From Sporomusa malonica (GTDB taxonomy: Bacteria > Bacillota > Negativicutes > Sporomusales > Sporomusaceae), in assembly GCF_900176355.1 (NCBI RefSeq), contig NZ_FWXI01000002.1:217073-281072 (forward strand): a stretch of DNA of 64,000 bases, written 5' to 3'. The position numbers were made by a program, and so were the translations under genes. Numbering within the stretch: position 1 is the stretch's first letter; every line of letters starts with the position of its first letter. The notes below the pieces were generated by a model. That model saw only the letters and a list, made by a program, of their open reading frames with translations, made no database searches and was not told the origin of the DNA. Positions 43,748-53,027 of the stretch are shown piece after piece.

Positions 43748-46582
43748 ATGACAGATAGCATTATTGTTAAAGGTGCCAGACAGCACAATTTAAAAAACAT
43801 TGACATAACGATTCCGCGCGATCAGCTTGTCGTTATTACCGGTCTGAGCGGTTCAGGCAAGTCCTCGCTGGCCTTTGATACCATTTACGCCGAAGGGCAG
43901 CGCCGCTATGTTGAGTCACTGTCAGCCTATGCCCGCCAATTTTTGGGCCAGATGGACAAACCGGATGTTGACTATATCGAAGGCTTGTCACCTGCCATAT
44001 CGATTGATCAGAAGACGACCAGCCGCAATCCACGTTCGACGGTAGGTACAGTCACTGAGATTTATGACTACCTTCGCCTATTATTTGCCCGCGCAGGCCG
44101 CCCATTTTGCCCGAAGTGCGGCAAGCCGATCAGTCAGCAGACAGTGGAACAGATGGTTGACCAACTAATGGCCTTAGGTGATGGTGCTCGATTGAGCATC
44201 ATGGCTCCTGTTGTGCGGGGTAAGAAAGGCGAGCATCAGAAGGTTCTGGAAGACATTCGTAAGAACGGCTATGTCCGGGTGCGGGTGGACGGCGAAATCC
44301 GTGATATTACCGATGAGATTAAGCTTGAGAAAAATAAAAAACACACCATCGAGGTAGTTGTTGACCGGATTGTGGTGCGTGAGGGCGTAGCCGCCCGTAT
44401 GGCAGATTCAATCGAGACAGCACTCAATCTCGGCGGCGGCATTCTCACTGTGGATGTTGGCGGCACAAAGGAAATGATGTTCAGCCAAAACTTTGCCTGT
44501 GTTGATTGCGGCATCAGCCTGCCTGAGATTGCGCCACGGATGTTTTCGTTTAATAGCCCCTTTGGTGCATGCCCTGACTGCACCGGTCTGGGCAATAATC
44601 TGGAGCTTGACCCGGCACTGGTTATTCCAGATCCAGGCAAGTCCTTCATTGACGGCGTAATCGCGCCGCTTAGCAAGAGTTCAAACACCTATTTTATGTG
44701 TCAATTAGAGGCTGTACTCGAACACTATGGCCACACGCTGTATGATACCTGGGAAAAGACGCCTGATAACCTTAAAGAGATCATTCTCGGGGGCGCAGGC
44801 CAGGATAAATTTACCTTCCGCTATGAAAATATGTATGGCGAGTCTAAGACCTATCATTCGACCTTTGAAGGTGTTATTCCCATGCTTTCCCGCCGGCACC
44901 GTGAATCCACCTCTGACTGGTCCAGGGAAGAGATCGAAGAATACATGAGTTCAAAGCCATGTCCAGCATGTAAGGGAGCGCGTCTTAAGCCAGAGGCGCT
45001 GGCTGTTAAGATCGGCGGTAAGAACATTAATGAAGTAACTCGCATGACTGTGGCAGATTCCCAAGAATTCTTTAGCAGCCTTGAGCTTACCGAGCGCGAG
45101 ACTGTGATTGCCAATCAAATATTAAAGGAGATCAATGCCCGCCTGGGCTTCTTGCTCAATGTCGGCCTAGATTACCTGACACTGGACCGGGCAGCCGGCA
45201 CACTCTCTGGCGGCGAGGCCCAGCGTATCCGTCTGGCTACCCAGATTGGCTCCGGCCTGGTAGGGGTGCTCTATATCCTGGACGAGCCCAGTATTGGTCT
45301 CCATCAGCGTGATAACAACCGGCTCTTAGATACCCTAAAGCATATGAGAGACCTTGGCAATACGCTCTTAGTGGTTGAGCATGACGAAGATACTATGTAT
45401 GCGGCTGACCATATTATTGACATTGGCCCAGTGGCCGGTGCAGGCGGCGGAACCATTGTCGCCCAGGGTACAGTGGAAGAAATTAAAGCCAGTGAAGATT
45501 CAGTGACCGGACAGTATTTGAGCGGGCGTAAAGCCATCCCGGTACCGGCTGTGCGTCGTCAGCCTAACGGCAAATGGCTGGAGGTCATTGGGGCTAAGGA
45601 AAACAACCTCAAAAAGCTGAATGCCCGTTTCCCGCTGGGGGTATTTACTGCTGTCACCGGTGTATCCGGTTCAGGCAAAAGTACCTTGGTCAACGAAATT
45701 TTATACAAAGGTCTGGCCAGTCAGCTGTATCGTGGCAGCCACGCCCGGCCAGGAGCGCATGACGGTCTTCGCGGCCTTGAATATATTGATAAGATTATTG
45801 ATATTGACCAGTCACCCATTGGCCGCACGCCGCGCTCTAACCCGGCTACCTATACCAGCTTGTTTGACAACATCAGGGAGGTGTTCAGCCAGACACCTGA
45901 ATCCAAGATGCGTGGCTATAAACCTGGACGGTTTAGCTTTAATGTCAAGGGCGGCCGTTGTGAAGCCTGTAAAGGCGACGGTATTATCAAGATTGAGATG
46001 CATTTTTTACCTGACGTATATGTGCCCTGCGAGGTATGCAAAGGCGCCCGGTACAACCGTGAGACATTAGAGGTTCGCTACAAAGGGAAAAGTATTGCCA
46101 ATGTGCTTGATATGGTGGTTGATGAGGCTGTTGAGTTTTTCCAGAATATCCCCAAGATTCACCGTAAGCTGCAAGTCTTACAGGATGTGGGTTTAGGCTA
46201 TATCAAACTTGGCCAACCTGCTACCCAATTGTCAGGTGGCGAGGCACAGCGGATTAAACTGGCGACAGAGTTGGCCCGCCGCAGCACCGGTAAGACACTG
46301 TATATCCTGGATGAGCCCACCACCGGCCTGCACACGGCTGATATTCACCGGCTGCTGGAGGTATTGCAGCGTCTGGTTGATGGCGGCGATACCGTTGTGG
46401 TGATTGAACACAACCTGGACGTCATTAAGACAGCCGACCATATTATCGACTTAGGGCCTGAAGGCGGGCACAGGGGCGGGACAATCGTTGCCCAAGGCAC
46501 ACCAGAACAAGTTGTCACCATACCTGAGTCATACACTGGACAATATTTGGCTCCGATTTTAGCGCGCGGACCGCGGCAATAA
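43748..46582 (+). CDS. uvrA: Excinuclease ABC subunit A
   Basis: A 944-aa UvrA with two ABC modules. First Walker A GLSGSGKS (about 32-39); second GVSGSGKS (about 640). Zinc modules [14 protein letters not shown]...CPDCTGLG and CEACKGDG...[10 protein letters not shown] are complete. Signature LSGGEAQRI occurs in both halves, with Walker [12 protein letters not shown] and [11 protein letters not shown]. It finds damage and loads UvrB. ATG 43748 follows GAGAAAGGGAACC. uvrC follows 15 bases downstream. Confidence 0.97.
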   Translation: MTDSIIVKGARQHNLKNIDITIPRDQLVVITGLSGSGKSSLAFDTIYAEGQRRYVESLSAYARQFLGQMDKPDVDYIEGLSPAISIDQKTTSRNPRSTVGTVTEIYDYLRLLFARAGRPFCPKCGKPISQQTVEQMVDQLMALGDGARLSIMAPVVRGKKGEHQKVLEDIRKNGYVRVRVDGEIRDITDEIKLEKNKKHTIEVVVDRIVVREGVAARMADSIETALNLGGGILTVDVGGTKEMMFSQNFACVDCGISLPEIAPRMFSFNSPFGACPDCTGLGNNLELDPALVIPDPGKSFIDGVIAPLSKSSNTYFMCQLEAVLEHYGHTLYDTWEKTPDNLKEIILGGAGQDKFTFRYENMYGESKTYHSTFEGVIPMLSRRHRESTSDWSREEIEEYMSSKPCPACKGARLKPEALAVKIGGKNINEVTRMTVADSQEFFSSLELTERETVIANQILKEINARLGFLLNVGLDYLTLDRAAGTLSGGEAQRIRLATQIGSGLVGVLYILDEPSIGLHQRDNNRLLDTLKHMRDLGNTLLVVEHDEDTMYAADHIIDIGPVAGAGGGTIVAQGTVEEIKASEDSVTGQYLSGRKAIPVPAVRRQPNGKWLEVIGAKENNLKKLNARFPLGVFTAVTGVSGSGKSTLVNEILYKGLASQLYRGSHARPGAHDGLRGLEYIDKIIDIDQSPIGRTPRSNPATYTSLFDNIREVFSQTPESKMRGYKPGRFSFNVKGGRCEACKGDGIIKIEMHFLPDVYVPCEVCKGARYNRETLEVRYKGKSIANVLDMVVDEAVEFFQNIPKIHRKLQVLQDVGLGYIKLGQPATQLSGGEAQRIKLATELARRSTGKTLYILDEPTTGLHTADIHRLLEVLQRLVDGGDTVVVIEHNLDVIKTADHIIDLGPEGGHRGGTIVAQGTPEQVVTIPESYTGQYLAPILARGPRQ

Positions 46583-46597
46583 AGGAGGTGTCCGGTC

Positions 46598-48412
46598 ATG
46601 TCTGTACTATCTCCTGAAATAGAGGAAAAACTGGCACTCTTGCCTGATAAGCCTGGCGTCTATTTGATGAAAGATGACAAAGGCCGGATTATCTATGTTG
46701 GCAAAGCCATCAATCTAAAGAATCGCGTACGCTCATATTTTCAATCCAGCCGCAATCATTCGCCCAAAGTTCAGGCATTGGTGGCGCGGATTGCCGATTT
46801 AGAATATATCATTACGGCATCTGAGATTGAGGCACTGATATTAGAGTGCAACCTAATAAAAAAGCATCGACCTAAGTACAATATCAGCCTCAGGGACGAT
46901 AAAACCTATCCATATATTAAAGTAACCTATGAAGACTTTCCCCGGGTGTATGCCACCCGTAAGGTAATAAAAGACGGCGCCCGTTACTTTGGGCCTTACA
47001 CTAGCGCTGGGGCAGTACACGAGACATTGCGCCTGCTGAAAACACTGTTTCCGCTGCGTTCCTGCCGGAATCTTGATGCCAAGCGCCCTTGCCTCGAACA
47101 CCATATCAAACGGTGTTTGGCGCCTTGTGCCGGCAAAATCGATAAAGAAACCTACGATGAGATGATTAAAGCTGTAGGTCTGTTTCTCGAAGGACGCAGC
47201 GATGCGGTTGTTAAAAATCTCAAGCGGCTCATGGCTGATGCGGCTGAGGAGCTGGAGTTTGAGCAGGCGGCCAGGCTGCGTGACCAGCTCACCGCTGTTG
47301 AGAAGATCATCGAAAAGCAAAATATTGTGACAGGCAGCGGCGACCAGGATGCCATCGGTCTGGCCCGGTCAGCTGCCGGTATTTGTGCCCAGGTATTTTT
47401 CATCCGCAGCGGCAAAATGGTGGGGCGTGACCACTTTATGCTGACAGGTGGTGAGGATGAGATTGATCAGAGTATCCTGGAGGCGTTTGTCAAACAGTAC
47501 TACAGCCAAGCAGCTTTTATTCCCCGGGAAATCCTGCTGCCGCTTGAACTTGAGGAACAGTATCTGCTAGCCGATTGGCTGAGCAGTATTAAAGGCGGCC
47601 GGGTACAGGTTGAAACACCGAAACGCGGCACCAAAAAGGATTTAGTGAATATGGCGGCAGGTAATGCCGCTACTGTGCTACAAGAGCAGGCTACGCGGCT
47701 GGAGGCTGATGCCGGTAAGACAGCTGGCGCAGCTGCTGAGCTGGGGCAGTATTTAGGTTTGCCGGCTGCGCCTGAACGGATTGAGTGTTTTGATATCTCA
47801 CATATTCAGGGCTCGGAAACGGTAGCTTCCATGGTCGTATTTGAGGGCGGTCAGCCTAATAAAAATGAGTATCGCCGTTATAAGCTCAAGACAGTAGAGG
47901 GCAAGCCTGACGACTTTAAATCCATGCAGGAGGTAGTGGGGCGGCGTTACCGCGAAGCTATCGAAAAAGGTCCGATCCCTGACTTAATCATCATTGATGG
48001 TGGCAAAGGCCAGCTTAGCTCGGCACTGCCTATTATCCGGGCTGCCGGGCTCAGTGATGTGACTGTTGTCGGCCTTGCCAAAGAATTTGAACACATTTTC
48101 CGCGAAGGGATCAGCGAACCACTCATCCTGCCGCGCCACTCCCAGTCACTCTATCTGGTCCAGCGCATTCGTGATGAGGCCCACCGTTTTGCTATCACCT
48201 ATCACCGCAAACTGCGCTCCAAGCGTAACCTGGTCTCAGTGCTTGACCATATTCCGGGCATTGGTGCCAAACGCCGCAAAGCGCTATGGGATCACTTCGG
48301 TAGTTTGGCTAAAATAAAAGCCGCCGAAGTGGCGGAGCTGGCCAAGGTTGAAGGTATGAATATGCCGTCGGCTGAAGCCGTGTACAGTTTCTTCCGCAAC
48401 AAAAATATATAA
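46598..48412 (+). CDS. uvrC: Excinuclease ABC subunit C
   Basis: A 604-aa UvrC. The GIY-YIG nuclease starts KPGVYLMKDDKGRIIYVGKA (about 18-37) and makes the 3' cut. The UVR domain is around 200-240 (FEQAARLRDQLTAVEK). The RNase H-like domain with ECFDISHIQGSE and IIDGGKGQL makes the 5' cut. The C-terminal helix-hairpin-helix pair is around HIPGIGAKRRKALWDHFG. ATG 46598 follows AAAGGAGGTG. Last gene of the uvr set; an antisense RNA promoter starts 7 bases after its stop. Confidence 0.97.
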   Translation: MSVLSPEIEEKLALLPDKPGVYLMKDDKGRIIYVGKAINLKNRVRSYFQSSRNHSPKVQALVARIADLEYIITASEIEALILECNLIKKHRPKYNISLRDDKTYPYIKVTYEDFPRVYATRKVIKDGARYFGPYTSAGAVHETLRLLKTLFPLRSCRNLDAKRPCLEHHIKRCLAPCAGKIDKETYDEMIKAVGLFLEGRSDAVVKNLKRLMADAAEELEFEQAARLRDQLTAVEKIIEKQNIVTGSGDQDAIGLARSAAGICAQVFFIRSGKMVGRDHFMLTGGEDEIDQSILEAFVKQYYSQAAFIPREILLPLELEEQYLLADWLSSIKGGRVQVETPKRGTKKDLVNMAAGNAATVLQEQATRLEADAGKTAGAAAELGQYLGLPAAPERIECFDISHIQGSETVASMVVFEGGQPNKNEYRRYKLKTVEGKPDDFKSMQEVVGRRYREAIEKGPIPDLIIIDGGKGQLSSALPIIRAAGLSDVTVVGLAKEFEHIFREGISEPLILPRHSQSLYLVQRIRDEAHRFAITYHRKLRSKRNLVSVLDHIPGIGAKRRKALWDHFGSLAKIKAAEVAELAKVEGMNMPSAEAVYSFFRNKNI

Positions 48413-48418
48413 ATACTA

Positions 48419-48448
48419 TTGTTAAAATAAGTATAAAGCGGTTATAAT
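48419..48448 (+). promoter_or_regulatory. Promoter for a small RNA downstream of uvrC
   Basis: TTGTTA (48419-48424), 18-base spacer, consensus TATAAT (48443-48448). No ORF with a ribosome binding site follows on this strand before the terminator at 48547. Confidence 0.55.
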
Positions 48449-48459
48449 GAAAGTAAGCT

Positions 48460-48522
48460 TTACATGACAAACGCCCTTGCTGGTAACAAGAGCGTTTGTT
48501 TAAGAATAGTGGAAATCCACAT
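48460..48522 (-). CDS. Candidate 20-residue peptide opposite the small RNA
   Basis: ATG 48522 (complement) is 8 bases after GGGAGGTGA and opens a 20-codon frame ending TAA at 48460. The peptide is hydrophobic-basic (MWISTILKQTLLLPARAFVM). This is shorter than typical membrane toxins of type I systems, so it may be a decayed toxin or only a leader-like frame. No clear promoter was found on this strand. It is wholly covered by the + strand RNA. Confidence 0.35.
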   Translation of the reverse strand: MWISTILKQTLLLPARAFVM

Positions 48523-48546
48523 GGATCTCACCTCCCTATTCGGTTA

Positions 48547-48583
48547 TTGAGCAGAGCGTGCGATCTCTGCTCAATTTTATTTT
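48547..48583 (+). terminator. Rho-independent terminator of the small RNA
   Basis: A perfect 10-bp stem TTGAGCAGAG / CTCTGCTCAA (48547-48556, 48565-48574) with an 8-base loop, then TTTTATTTT. Confidence 0.85.
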
Positions 48584-48630
48584 ACATTAAAGTTATGATT
48601 TATGTCTCTAAGTATTGATATTTTTTTAGT

Positions 48631-48659
48631 TTGCATTGTTGTTCCATAAATAGTAAAAT
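48631..48659 (+). promoter_or_regulatory. Sigma-A promoter of rubredoxin
   Basis: TTGCAT (48631-48636), 17-base spacer, TAAAAT (48654-48659), 40 bases before the ATG. Confidence 0.72.
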
Positions 48660-48699
48660 ATAAACATCCAGTCCAATTATCAAAAAGGAGTGATTGTCA

Positions 48700-48858
48700 A
48701 TGGAAAAATACAAGTGTATGGTATGCGGTTATGTATATGATCCAGATCAGGGCGACATGGATCATGATGTTAAGCCAGGAACGCCATTTGAGGCTGTATC
48801 AGAAGATTGGCAATGCCCAGTCTGCGGTGTAGGCAAAGATCAGTTCGAGAAGATATAA
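48700..48858 (+). CDS. Rubredoxin
   Basis: A 52-aa rubredoxin. The single iron is held by CMVCGY (Cys6, Cys9) and CPVCG (Cys39, Cys42); the conserved aromatic core YVYDPDQGD and [11 protein letters not shown] is intact. Electron carrier typical of anaerobes, often feeding peroxide- or superoxide-detoxifying enzymes or oxygen reductases. ATG 48700 follows AAAAAGGAGTGATTGTCA. Monocistronic, between its own promoter and a very large terminator. Confidence 0.96.
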   Translation: MEKYKCMVCGYVYDPDQGDMDHDVKPGTPFEAVSEDWQCPVCGVGKDQFEKI

Positions 48859-48861
48859 GCT

Positions 48862-48955
48862 AAAAAGTCGCGCAGTTAATTACCCCCCTCTTGTTAGTTG
48901 CAGTAGATCATGCTGACTAACAAGAGGGGGTAATTGATTAAGCGCGACTTTTTTT
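48862..48955. terminator. Very long bidirectional hairpin terminator
   Basis: Outer stem AAAAAGTCGCGC (48862-48873) with GCGCGACTTTTT (48942-48953). Inner stem AATTACCCCC..TCTTGTTAGT with ACTAACAAGAGGGGGTAATT. About 94 bases in all, between convergent rubredoxin and DUF3231-like genes, with A-run and T-run ends. Its size is well above a usual terminator. Confidence 0.85.
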
Positions 48956-49493
48956 AATGGGTTATTTTTTTGAGGTGTGGCAGCCAGCCGCGGTTAAGCA
49001 TAAGTTGAAGGAGGCGGTAGTCCCAATCCAGGCCGTCATCTAAGGCTTTACGGAACATCAGGGCTACGTCAAGCTGATAGGATTGGTGCAGGGCGGTTAG
49101 AAGGGCCATTTGCGAGCCTTTAGCCATAGTACCAACTGCTATGGCTATCTCTTGGTCAGTCAGGTGGGCGTCGTCAGGAATCGTAAGCGGGTGACTATGC
49201 AGATTTCGTTTGACAAAACGTAGAGAAGGGGTATGACCGTCGCTGTCAGTCAGCTTATCTTCGGCTTCATTGACAGTCATTTTGGTGTGCTCGTTAATGG
49301 CTTCTTTGATGAGGCCTTTGAGTTCAGGATCGTTGGCATGATTATACAAAACCTGGAGTAAAGCTACATTAAAACGCCCTTGTGCGATCATGCCGTATAA
49401 TCCGGCTGCTTCAATGTAATTAAGCGGTTCTTTGTCAAACATCATATTCATAATGTTGCGGGTTTGTGAGCTGACTTTATCCATTACCGTCAT
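48954..49493 (-). CDS. Helical-bundle protein, DUF3231/spore-coat-like
   Basis: A 179-aa protein, mostly helical. LNYIEAAGLYGMIAQGRFN, LYNHANDPELKGLIKEAIN and IAIAVGTMAKGSQMALLTALHQSYQLD resemble ferritin-like DUF3231/CotF-type proteins of spore-formers. ATG 49493 (complement) lies 7 bases after AGGAGG; an earlier in-frame ATG at 49592 lacks a ribosome binding site and adds a Cys-rich leader that looks non-coding. The stop codon lies inside the bidirectional terminator. The family call is tentative. Confidence 0.68.
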   Translation of the reverse strand: MTVMDKVSSQTRNIMNMMFDKEPLNYIEAAGLYGMIAQGRFNVALLQVLYNHANDPELKGLIKEAINEHTKMTVNEAEDKLTDSDGHTPSLRFVKRNLHSHPLTIPDDAHLTDQEIAIAVGTMAKGSQMALLTALHQSYQLDVALMFRKALDDGLDWDYRLLQLMLNRGWLPHLKKITH

Positions 49494-49646
49494 CTTGTTA
49501 CCTCCTGTATTTAGTAAATCGCATAGATGTAATATGAGCAAGTTGACAAATTTTATACTCGACTTATGACACTGACAGCAGGATTTTAGCATAAAAAAAA
49601 GGAATTCAACAAAGGTAAGGAATGTCTAACTCAGGAGGGACTCAAT

Positions 49647-50660
49647 GTGGATATAAATAGCATTAAGGGTGCAGCAAAAGTAAAGTTTTGCGGCGCATGC
49701 CGACTTTGTCCTGTGTGTAACGGAGTGGCCTGTGCCGGTGAAGTGCCAGGGATGGGCGGCTTGGGGACAGGTGCTGCCTTTCGTCACAATGTACAAGCCT
49801 TGGCTGAGTGCCGGCTGAACTTAAGAACAGTCCATAGTGTAAAAAATCCTGATTTATCCTGTCGTATCTTAGGCTTGGATTTGGCACTGCCGGTTATTGG
49901 CGCAGCCATCGGCGGCATTGCTATGAATATGAATGGTGCCATGACAGAAGAGGAATATACCGAGGCCATCATTAGCGGCTGCCGCAAAGCAGGTACTATT
50001 GGCATGACAGGTGACGGTCCGAAGCCTTTGATTTTTGACTCAGGCATGACTGCTGTCGTCCGTGAGCAGGGCTGGGGTATACCTATTGTTAAGCCGCGAG
50101 AGACTGACAAGGTCATTGAACTGGCCAAACAGGCTGCTGCTGCTGGTGCTCCGGCCTTTGGCATGGACATTGACGCTGCTGCGCTTGTCAATATGACCAA
50201 TGCCGGACAGCCAGTGGGTCCCAAAACGATTCAAGAGCTCGAATATATTAAAAACAATACAACCATTCCGTTTATTGTCAAAGGTATTATGACCCCAGAC
50301 GATGCCGAATCCTGCTGGCAGGCAGGGGTGGACGCGATTGTCGTCTCCAATCACGGCGGACGGGCGCTTGATCATACACCTGGCACGGCTGAAGTGCTGC
50401 CCTATATTGCCGAGGCGGTCAAAGGCAAAATGACTGTGCTGGTTGATGGCGGTATTCGCAGTGGTGCTGACGTTCTTAAAATGTTAGCCCTGGGCGCTGA
50501 CGCCGTGCTGCTTGGCCGGCCGCTGGCTATTGGGGCAGTAGGCGGTGGGATTGACGGCGTGGAGTTTATTATAAATAAATTTAAGGCTGAACTTAGCGCT
50601 GCCATGACGTTGACAGGCACAGCCCAGGTGAACGATGTGCCTGTGGAGATTCTATGGTAA
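49647..50660 (+). CDS. FMN-dependent alpha-hydroxy-acid oxidizing protein (LldD-like)
   Basis: A 337-aa TIM-barrel flavoprotein of the lactate dehydrogenase/glycolate oxidase family. The active-site His is in VVSNHGGRALDHTPG and the Arg in VLVDGGIRSGADVLKML; GADAVLLGRPLAIG binds FMN phosphate. The N terminus has an unusual Cys cluster CGACRLCPVCNGVAC (about 15-29), as in clostridial members, perhaps a metal or Fe-S site. GTG 49647 follows CAGGAGGG. It likely oxidises a 2-hydroxy acid such as lactate. Overlaps ogt by 7 bases. Confidence 0.87.
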   Translation: MDINSIKGAAKVKFCGACRLCPVCNGVACAGEVPGMGGLGTGAAFRHNVQALAECRLNLRTVHSVKNPDLSCRILGLDLALPVIGAAIGGIAMNMNGAMTEEEYTEAIISGCRKAGTIGMTGDGPKPLIFDSGMTAVVREQGWGIPIVKPRETDKVIELAKQAAAAGAPAFGMDIDAAALVNMTNAGQPVGPKTIQELEYIKNNTTIPFIVKGIMTPDDAESCWQAGVDAIVVSNHGGRALDHTPGTAEVLPYIAEAVKGKMTVLVDGGIRSGADVLKMLALGADAVLLGRPLAIGAVGGGIDGVEFIINKFKAELSAAMTLTGTAQVNDVPVEILW

Positions 50661-51175
50661 AAGCGATAAATCTTTATAGCAATATCATTACTACCGGATG
50701 GGGACCGGTGGCTGCCGTATGGTCTGATGTTGGTCTGTGGGAGCTGGGTTTTCCCCGACCTGATGAGGAACTGGCCTTTGCCGACATTCGCGCTAAAGAG
50801 TTTGCCCGACTGGAGGCAGGTCATGACGCCTGTCTGTGGTCAGAGCAACTAGCTGACGAACTCAAACTATATTTTCAGGGATTCCCTGCGTCTTTTGCTG
50901 TGCCTATCGACTGGCGGTTTTATAGCCTGTTTCAGACATCAGTTCTTAAGTATACGGCAGCTATTCCTTATGGAACCACTGTCAGCTATCAGGCTGTTGC
51001 TCAGGCTGTCGGTAGTCCCAAGGCCGCCAGGGCGGTCGGTGGTGCCATGCACAGCAACCGTACGCCGCTGGTTGTACCATGCCACCGGGTTGTGGGCTCA
51101 AATGGCAGTCTTACTGGCTTTGGGGGCGGGGTGGAGATGAAGAAGGCGCTGCTGTTGTTAGAGTCTTCGGAGTGA
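50654..51175 (+). CDS. ogt: Methylated-DNA--protein-cysteine methyltransferase (Ogt)
   Basis: A 173-aa O6-alkylguanine repair protein. The acceptor Cys is at about 143 in VVPCHRVVGSNG; the DNA-binding helix is TVSYQAVAQAVGSPKAARAVG and the Asn hinge HSNRTP is present. It transfers the alkyl group to itself irreversibly. ATG 50654 lies inside the end of the preceding oxidase gene, so translation is coupled. The N-terminal domain is diverged but of normal length. Confidence 0.93.
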   Translation: MVKAINLYSNIITTGWGPVAAVWSDVGLWELGFPRPDEELAFADIRAKEFARLEAGHDACLWSEQLADELKLYFQGFPASFAVPIDWRFYSLFQTSVLKYTAAIPYGTTVSYQAVAQAVGSPKAARAVGGAMHSNRTPLVVPCHRVVGSNGSLTGFGGGVEMKKALLLLESSE

Positions 51176-51190
51176 GTGATAAAAAAAATC

Positions 51191-51220
51191 TTGCCGGAAT
51201 TTTGTCCTGTGGGATATAAT
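51191..51220 (+). promoter_or_regulatory. Candidate promoter of the holin-family gene
   Basis: TTGCCG (51191-51196), 18-base spacer, consensus TATAAT (51215-51220). Confidence 0.5.
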
Positions 51221-51277
51221 AAATACTATCGGCTGTAGGCTAGAAAACTGTCTAGGGCGGCAGGAGGAGTAAACTCA

Positions 51278-51622
51278 GTGAGTGGTTTTTTGCTTAGGAT
51301 TATAATCAATGCAGTTATTTTGATTGTGGTGGTAACTGAACTTCCAGGGGTTTTTGTGGATACCTTGGGAGGGACATTACTCGGGGCGGCCATTGTCGGC
51401 TTGGCTAATGCGGCCATCAGGCCGATGTTAGCTATTGCTGCTCTACCGTTTGATATGCTGACACTGGGCAGTATTACTGTCATGACCAATATCTTTACAC
51501 CGCTCATGGTCGTCAAGGCACTGCCCGGTTTTCAAATCTCTGGTGCGGTAACCTTGTTAACAGGCATCTTGCTGATGACGTTATGCAGTTTCACTTTATC
51601 GAAAGTGATACATGACAGGTAA
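51278..51622 (+). CDS. Phage holin family IV-like membrane protein
   Basis: A 114-aa protein with four predicted membrane helices: IIINAVILIVVVTELPGVF, LLGAAIVGLANAAIRPMLAI, LGSITVMTNIFTPLMVV and AVTLLTGILLMTLCSFTL. The ANAAIRP segment is typical of this widely conserved chromosomal family (Phage_holin_4_2-like). No other phage gene is nearby, so it is probably a housekeeping membrane protein of unknown role. GTG 51278 follows GCAGGAGGAG. Confidence 0.82.
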   Translation: MSGFLLRIIINAVILIVVVTELPGVFVDTLGGTLLGAAIVGLANAAIRPMLAIAALPFDMLTLGSITVMTNIFTPLMVVKALPGFQISGAVTLLTGILLMTLCSFTLSKVIHDR

Positions 51623-51630
51623 ATAATTGT

Positions 51631-51662
51631 GGGAATTTTGCAAACAGCAAAATTCCCTTTTT
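51631..51662 (+). terminator. Rho-independent terminator
   Basis: A perfect 11-bp stem GGGAATTTTGC / GCAAAATTCCC with loop AAACA, then TTTTT. Confidence 0.9.
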
Positions 51663-51687
51663 AATTATAGGAAAAGGAGATAATCAT

Positions 51688-52485
51688 ATGACGATAAAAC
51701 TGGTAGCCTTGGATTTGGACGATACCTTATTAGATAGCAAGCTGGCCGTTTCACCACGGGCCTGTGAGGCCATCCGCAAGGCAGTGGCGCAGGGGGTAAC
51801 TGTGACCATCGCCACAGGGCGGATGTATTGCTCGGCCCTCCCTTATGCCAGACAACTGGGGCTTGATGTACCGCTTATTACCTATAACGGAGCGCTGATT
51901 AAATCCAGTATATCTGGAGAGACACTACTGCATCAGCCGGTTGACAAGGAACTTGCCAGGCAGGCGCTTGAATTATGCCGGGAACATGGCTGGTATATCC
52001 AGACATATGTGAACGACGAACTCTATGTGAAAGAAATCGATCAATATGCTGACTACTATTCGAGACTGTCGGGTGCTCCTGCTATAGCCCTTGGTGACGC
52101 CTTTTTTACTGGTGGAGAACGGCCGACAAAGATGCTGACTATGTCGACGCAGGAAGGCATCATTGAAATATATAACACTTTTAAAGCTGTATTTGGCAAT
52201 AAACTCAATTTAGCGATATCTAAACCGACTTTTATGGAAATTACTGACCCGGCGGCAAATAAGGGCCGGGCATTGGCATTTTTAGCTGACAAACTGAGAA
52301 TAAAGCAAGAAGAAATCATGGCTCTGGGAGATAGTGGCAATGATTTGGATATGGTCAAATATGCAGGCTGGGGTGTTGCTATGGGTAACGCCAGTGCTGC
52401 GGTTAAGGCCGCTGCCCGGCTGGAAACATTGTCAAATGATGCGGATGGCGTAGCTGAAGCCATTGAAAAATATGTACTAGGATAA
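51688..52485 (+). CDS. Cof-type HAD-IIB hydrolase
   Basis: A 265-aa HAD phosphatase. Motif I is ALDLDDTLLDS (Asp9, Asp11), motif II is in TIATGRMY, the Cof-type cap lies at about 85-185, and motif III/IV is LALGDSGNDLDMVKYAG with Lys in PAANKGRALAFL. Members hydrolyse sugar phosphates, FMN or PLP. ATG 51688 follows AAAAGGAGATAATCAT. Monocistronic between terminators. Confidence 0.92.
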   Translation: MTIKLVALDLDDTLLDSKLAVSPRACEAIRKAVAQGVTVTIATGRMYCSALPYARQLGLDVPLITYNGALIKSSISGETLLHQPVDKELARQALELCREHGWYIQTYVNDELYVKEIDQYADYYSRLSGAPAIALGDAFFTGGERPTKMLTMSTQEGIIEIYNTFKAVFGNKLNLAISKPTFMEITDPAANKGRALAFLADKLRIKQEEIMALGDSGNDLDMVKYAGWGVAMGNASAAVKAAARLETLSNDADGVAEAIEKYVLG

Positions 52486-52586
52486 TCCGAAGTTTCTAAA
52501 ATTAAATTTGCATAATTCGATACTATACAGCAGGAAATTGCTCGCGCCGCTGAGAATTCAATACCAAAAGGGTATGGAGGCTCATT

Positions 52587-53012
52587 ATGCGGGATAAAAC
52601 CATGAGTATATTGTTGGTTGAAGATGATGAAGTAGATATCATGAATGTTAAACGAGCCTTTAAAAGAATTAACCTAAGTAATCCTTTATACATAGCCCGT
52701 GATGGTGTTGAGGCGTTAGCTATGCTGCGCGGGCAGAGCGGCCAGTCAAGCAGGCCGTGGCCTGGGTTAATCCTCCTTGATATTAATATGCCGCGCATGA
52801 ATGGGATTGAATTCTTGCATGAGATCAGACAGGATCCGGAGTGTAAGATGATTACCGTTGTTGTTCTGACAACATCAAATGAAGAACGCGATGTTGTTGC
52901 TGCTTACCAGCTTAATGTGGCTGGCTATATTATTAAACCGGTATCATTCGAACAATTTGTCGAAACCATGGCTGCGCTTGATCACTATTGGACATTGAGC
53001 GAAATGCCATAA
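52587..53012 (+). CDS. Stand-alone response regulator (Rcp1-like receiver domain)
   Basis: A 141-aa single receiver domain. Acid pocket VEDDEVD (Glu12-Asp14), phospho-acceptor Asp65 in LILLDINMP, Thr in VVLTTSNEERD, Lys in YIIKPVSFEQF. The Rcp1 type works in phosphorelays with hybrid or phytochrome-like kinases. ATG 52587 follows TATGGAGGCTCATT. Its gene lies 15 bases before the REC-GGDEF-EAL gene, suggesting a shared signalling chain. No kinase is encoded here. Confidence 0.9.
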   Translation: MRDKTMSILLVEDDEVDIMNVKRAFKRINLSNPLYIARDGVEALAMLRGQSGQSSRPWPGLILLDINMPRMNGIEFLHEIRQDPECKMITVVVLTTSNEERDVVAAYQLNVAGYIIKPVSFEQFVETMAALDHYWTLSEMP

Positions 53013-53027
53013 GGGGAGATGTTGGGG

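Larger units (their letters stand above)
48455..48583 (+). ncRNA. Candidate antisense small RNA
   Basis: About 129 bases between the promoter at 48419 and the terminator at 48547-48583. It contains a hairpin ACAAACGCCCTT/AAGAGCGTTTGT (48467-48478, 48488-48499). It is fully complementary to a 20-codon reading frame with a strong ribosome binding site on the other strand, including that site (CACCTCCC at 48529-48536). Promoter and terminator are visible; transcription and function are inferred. The layout is that of an antisense RNA in a type I toxin-antitoxin locus. Confidence 0.45.
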
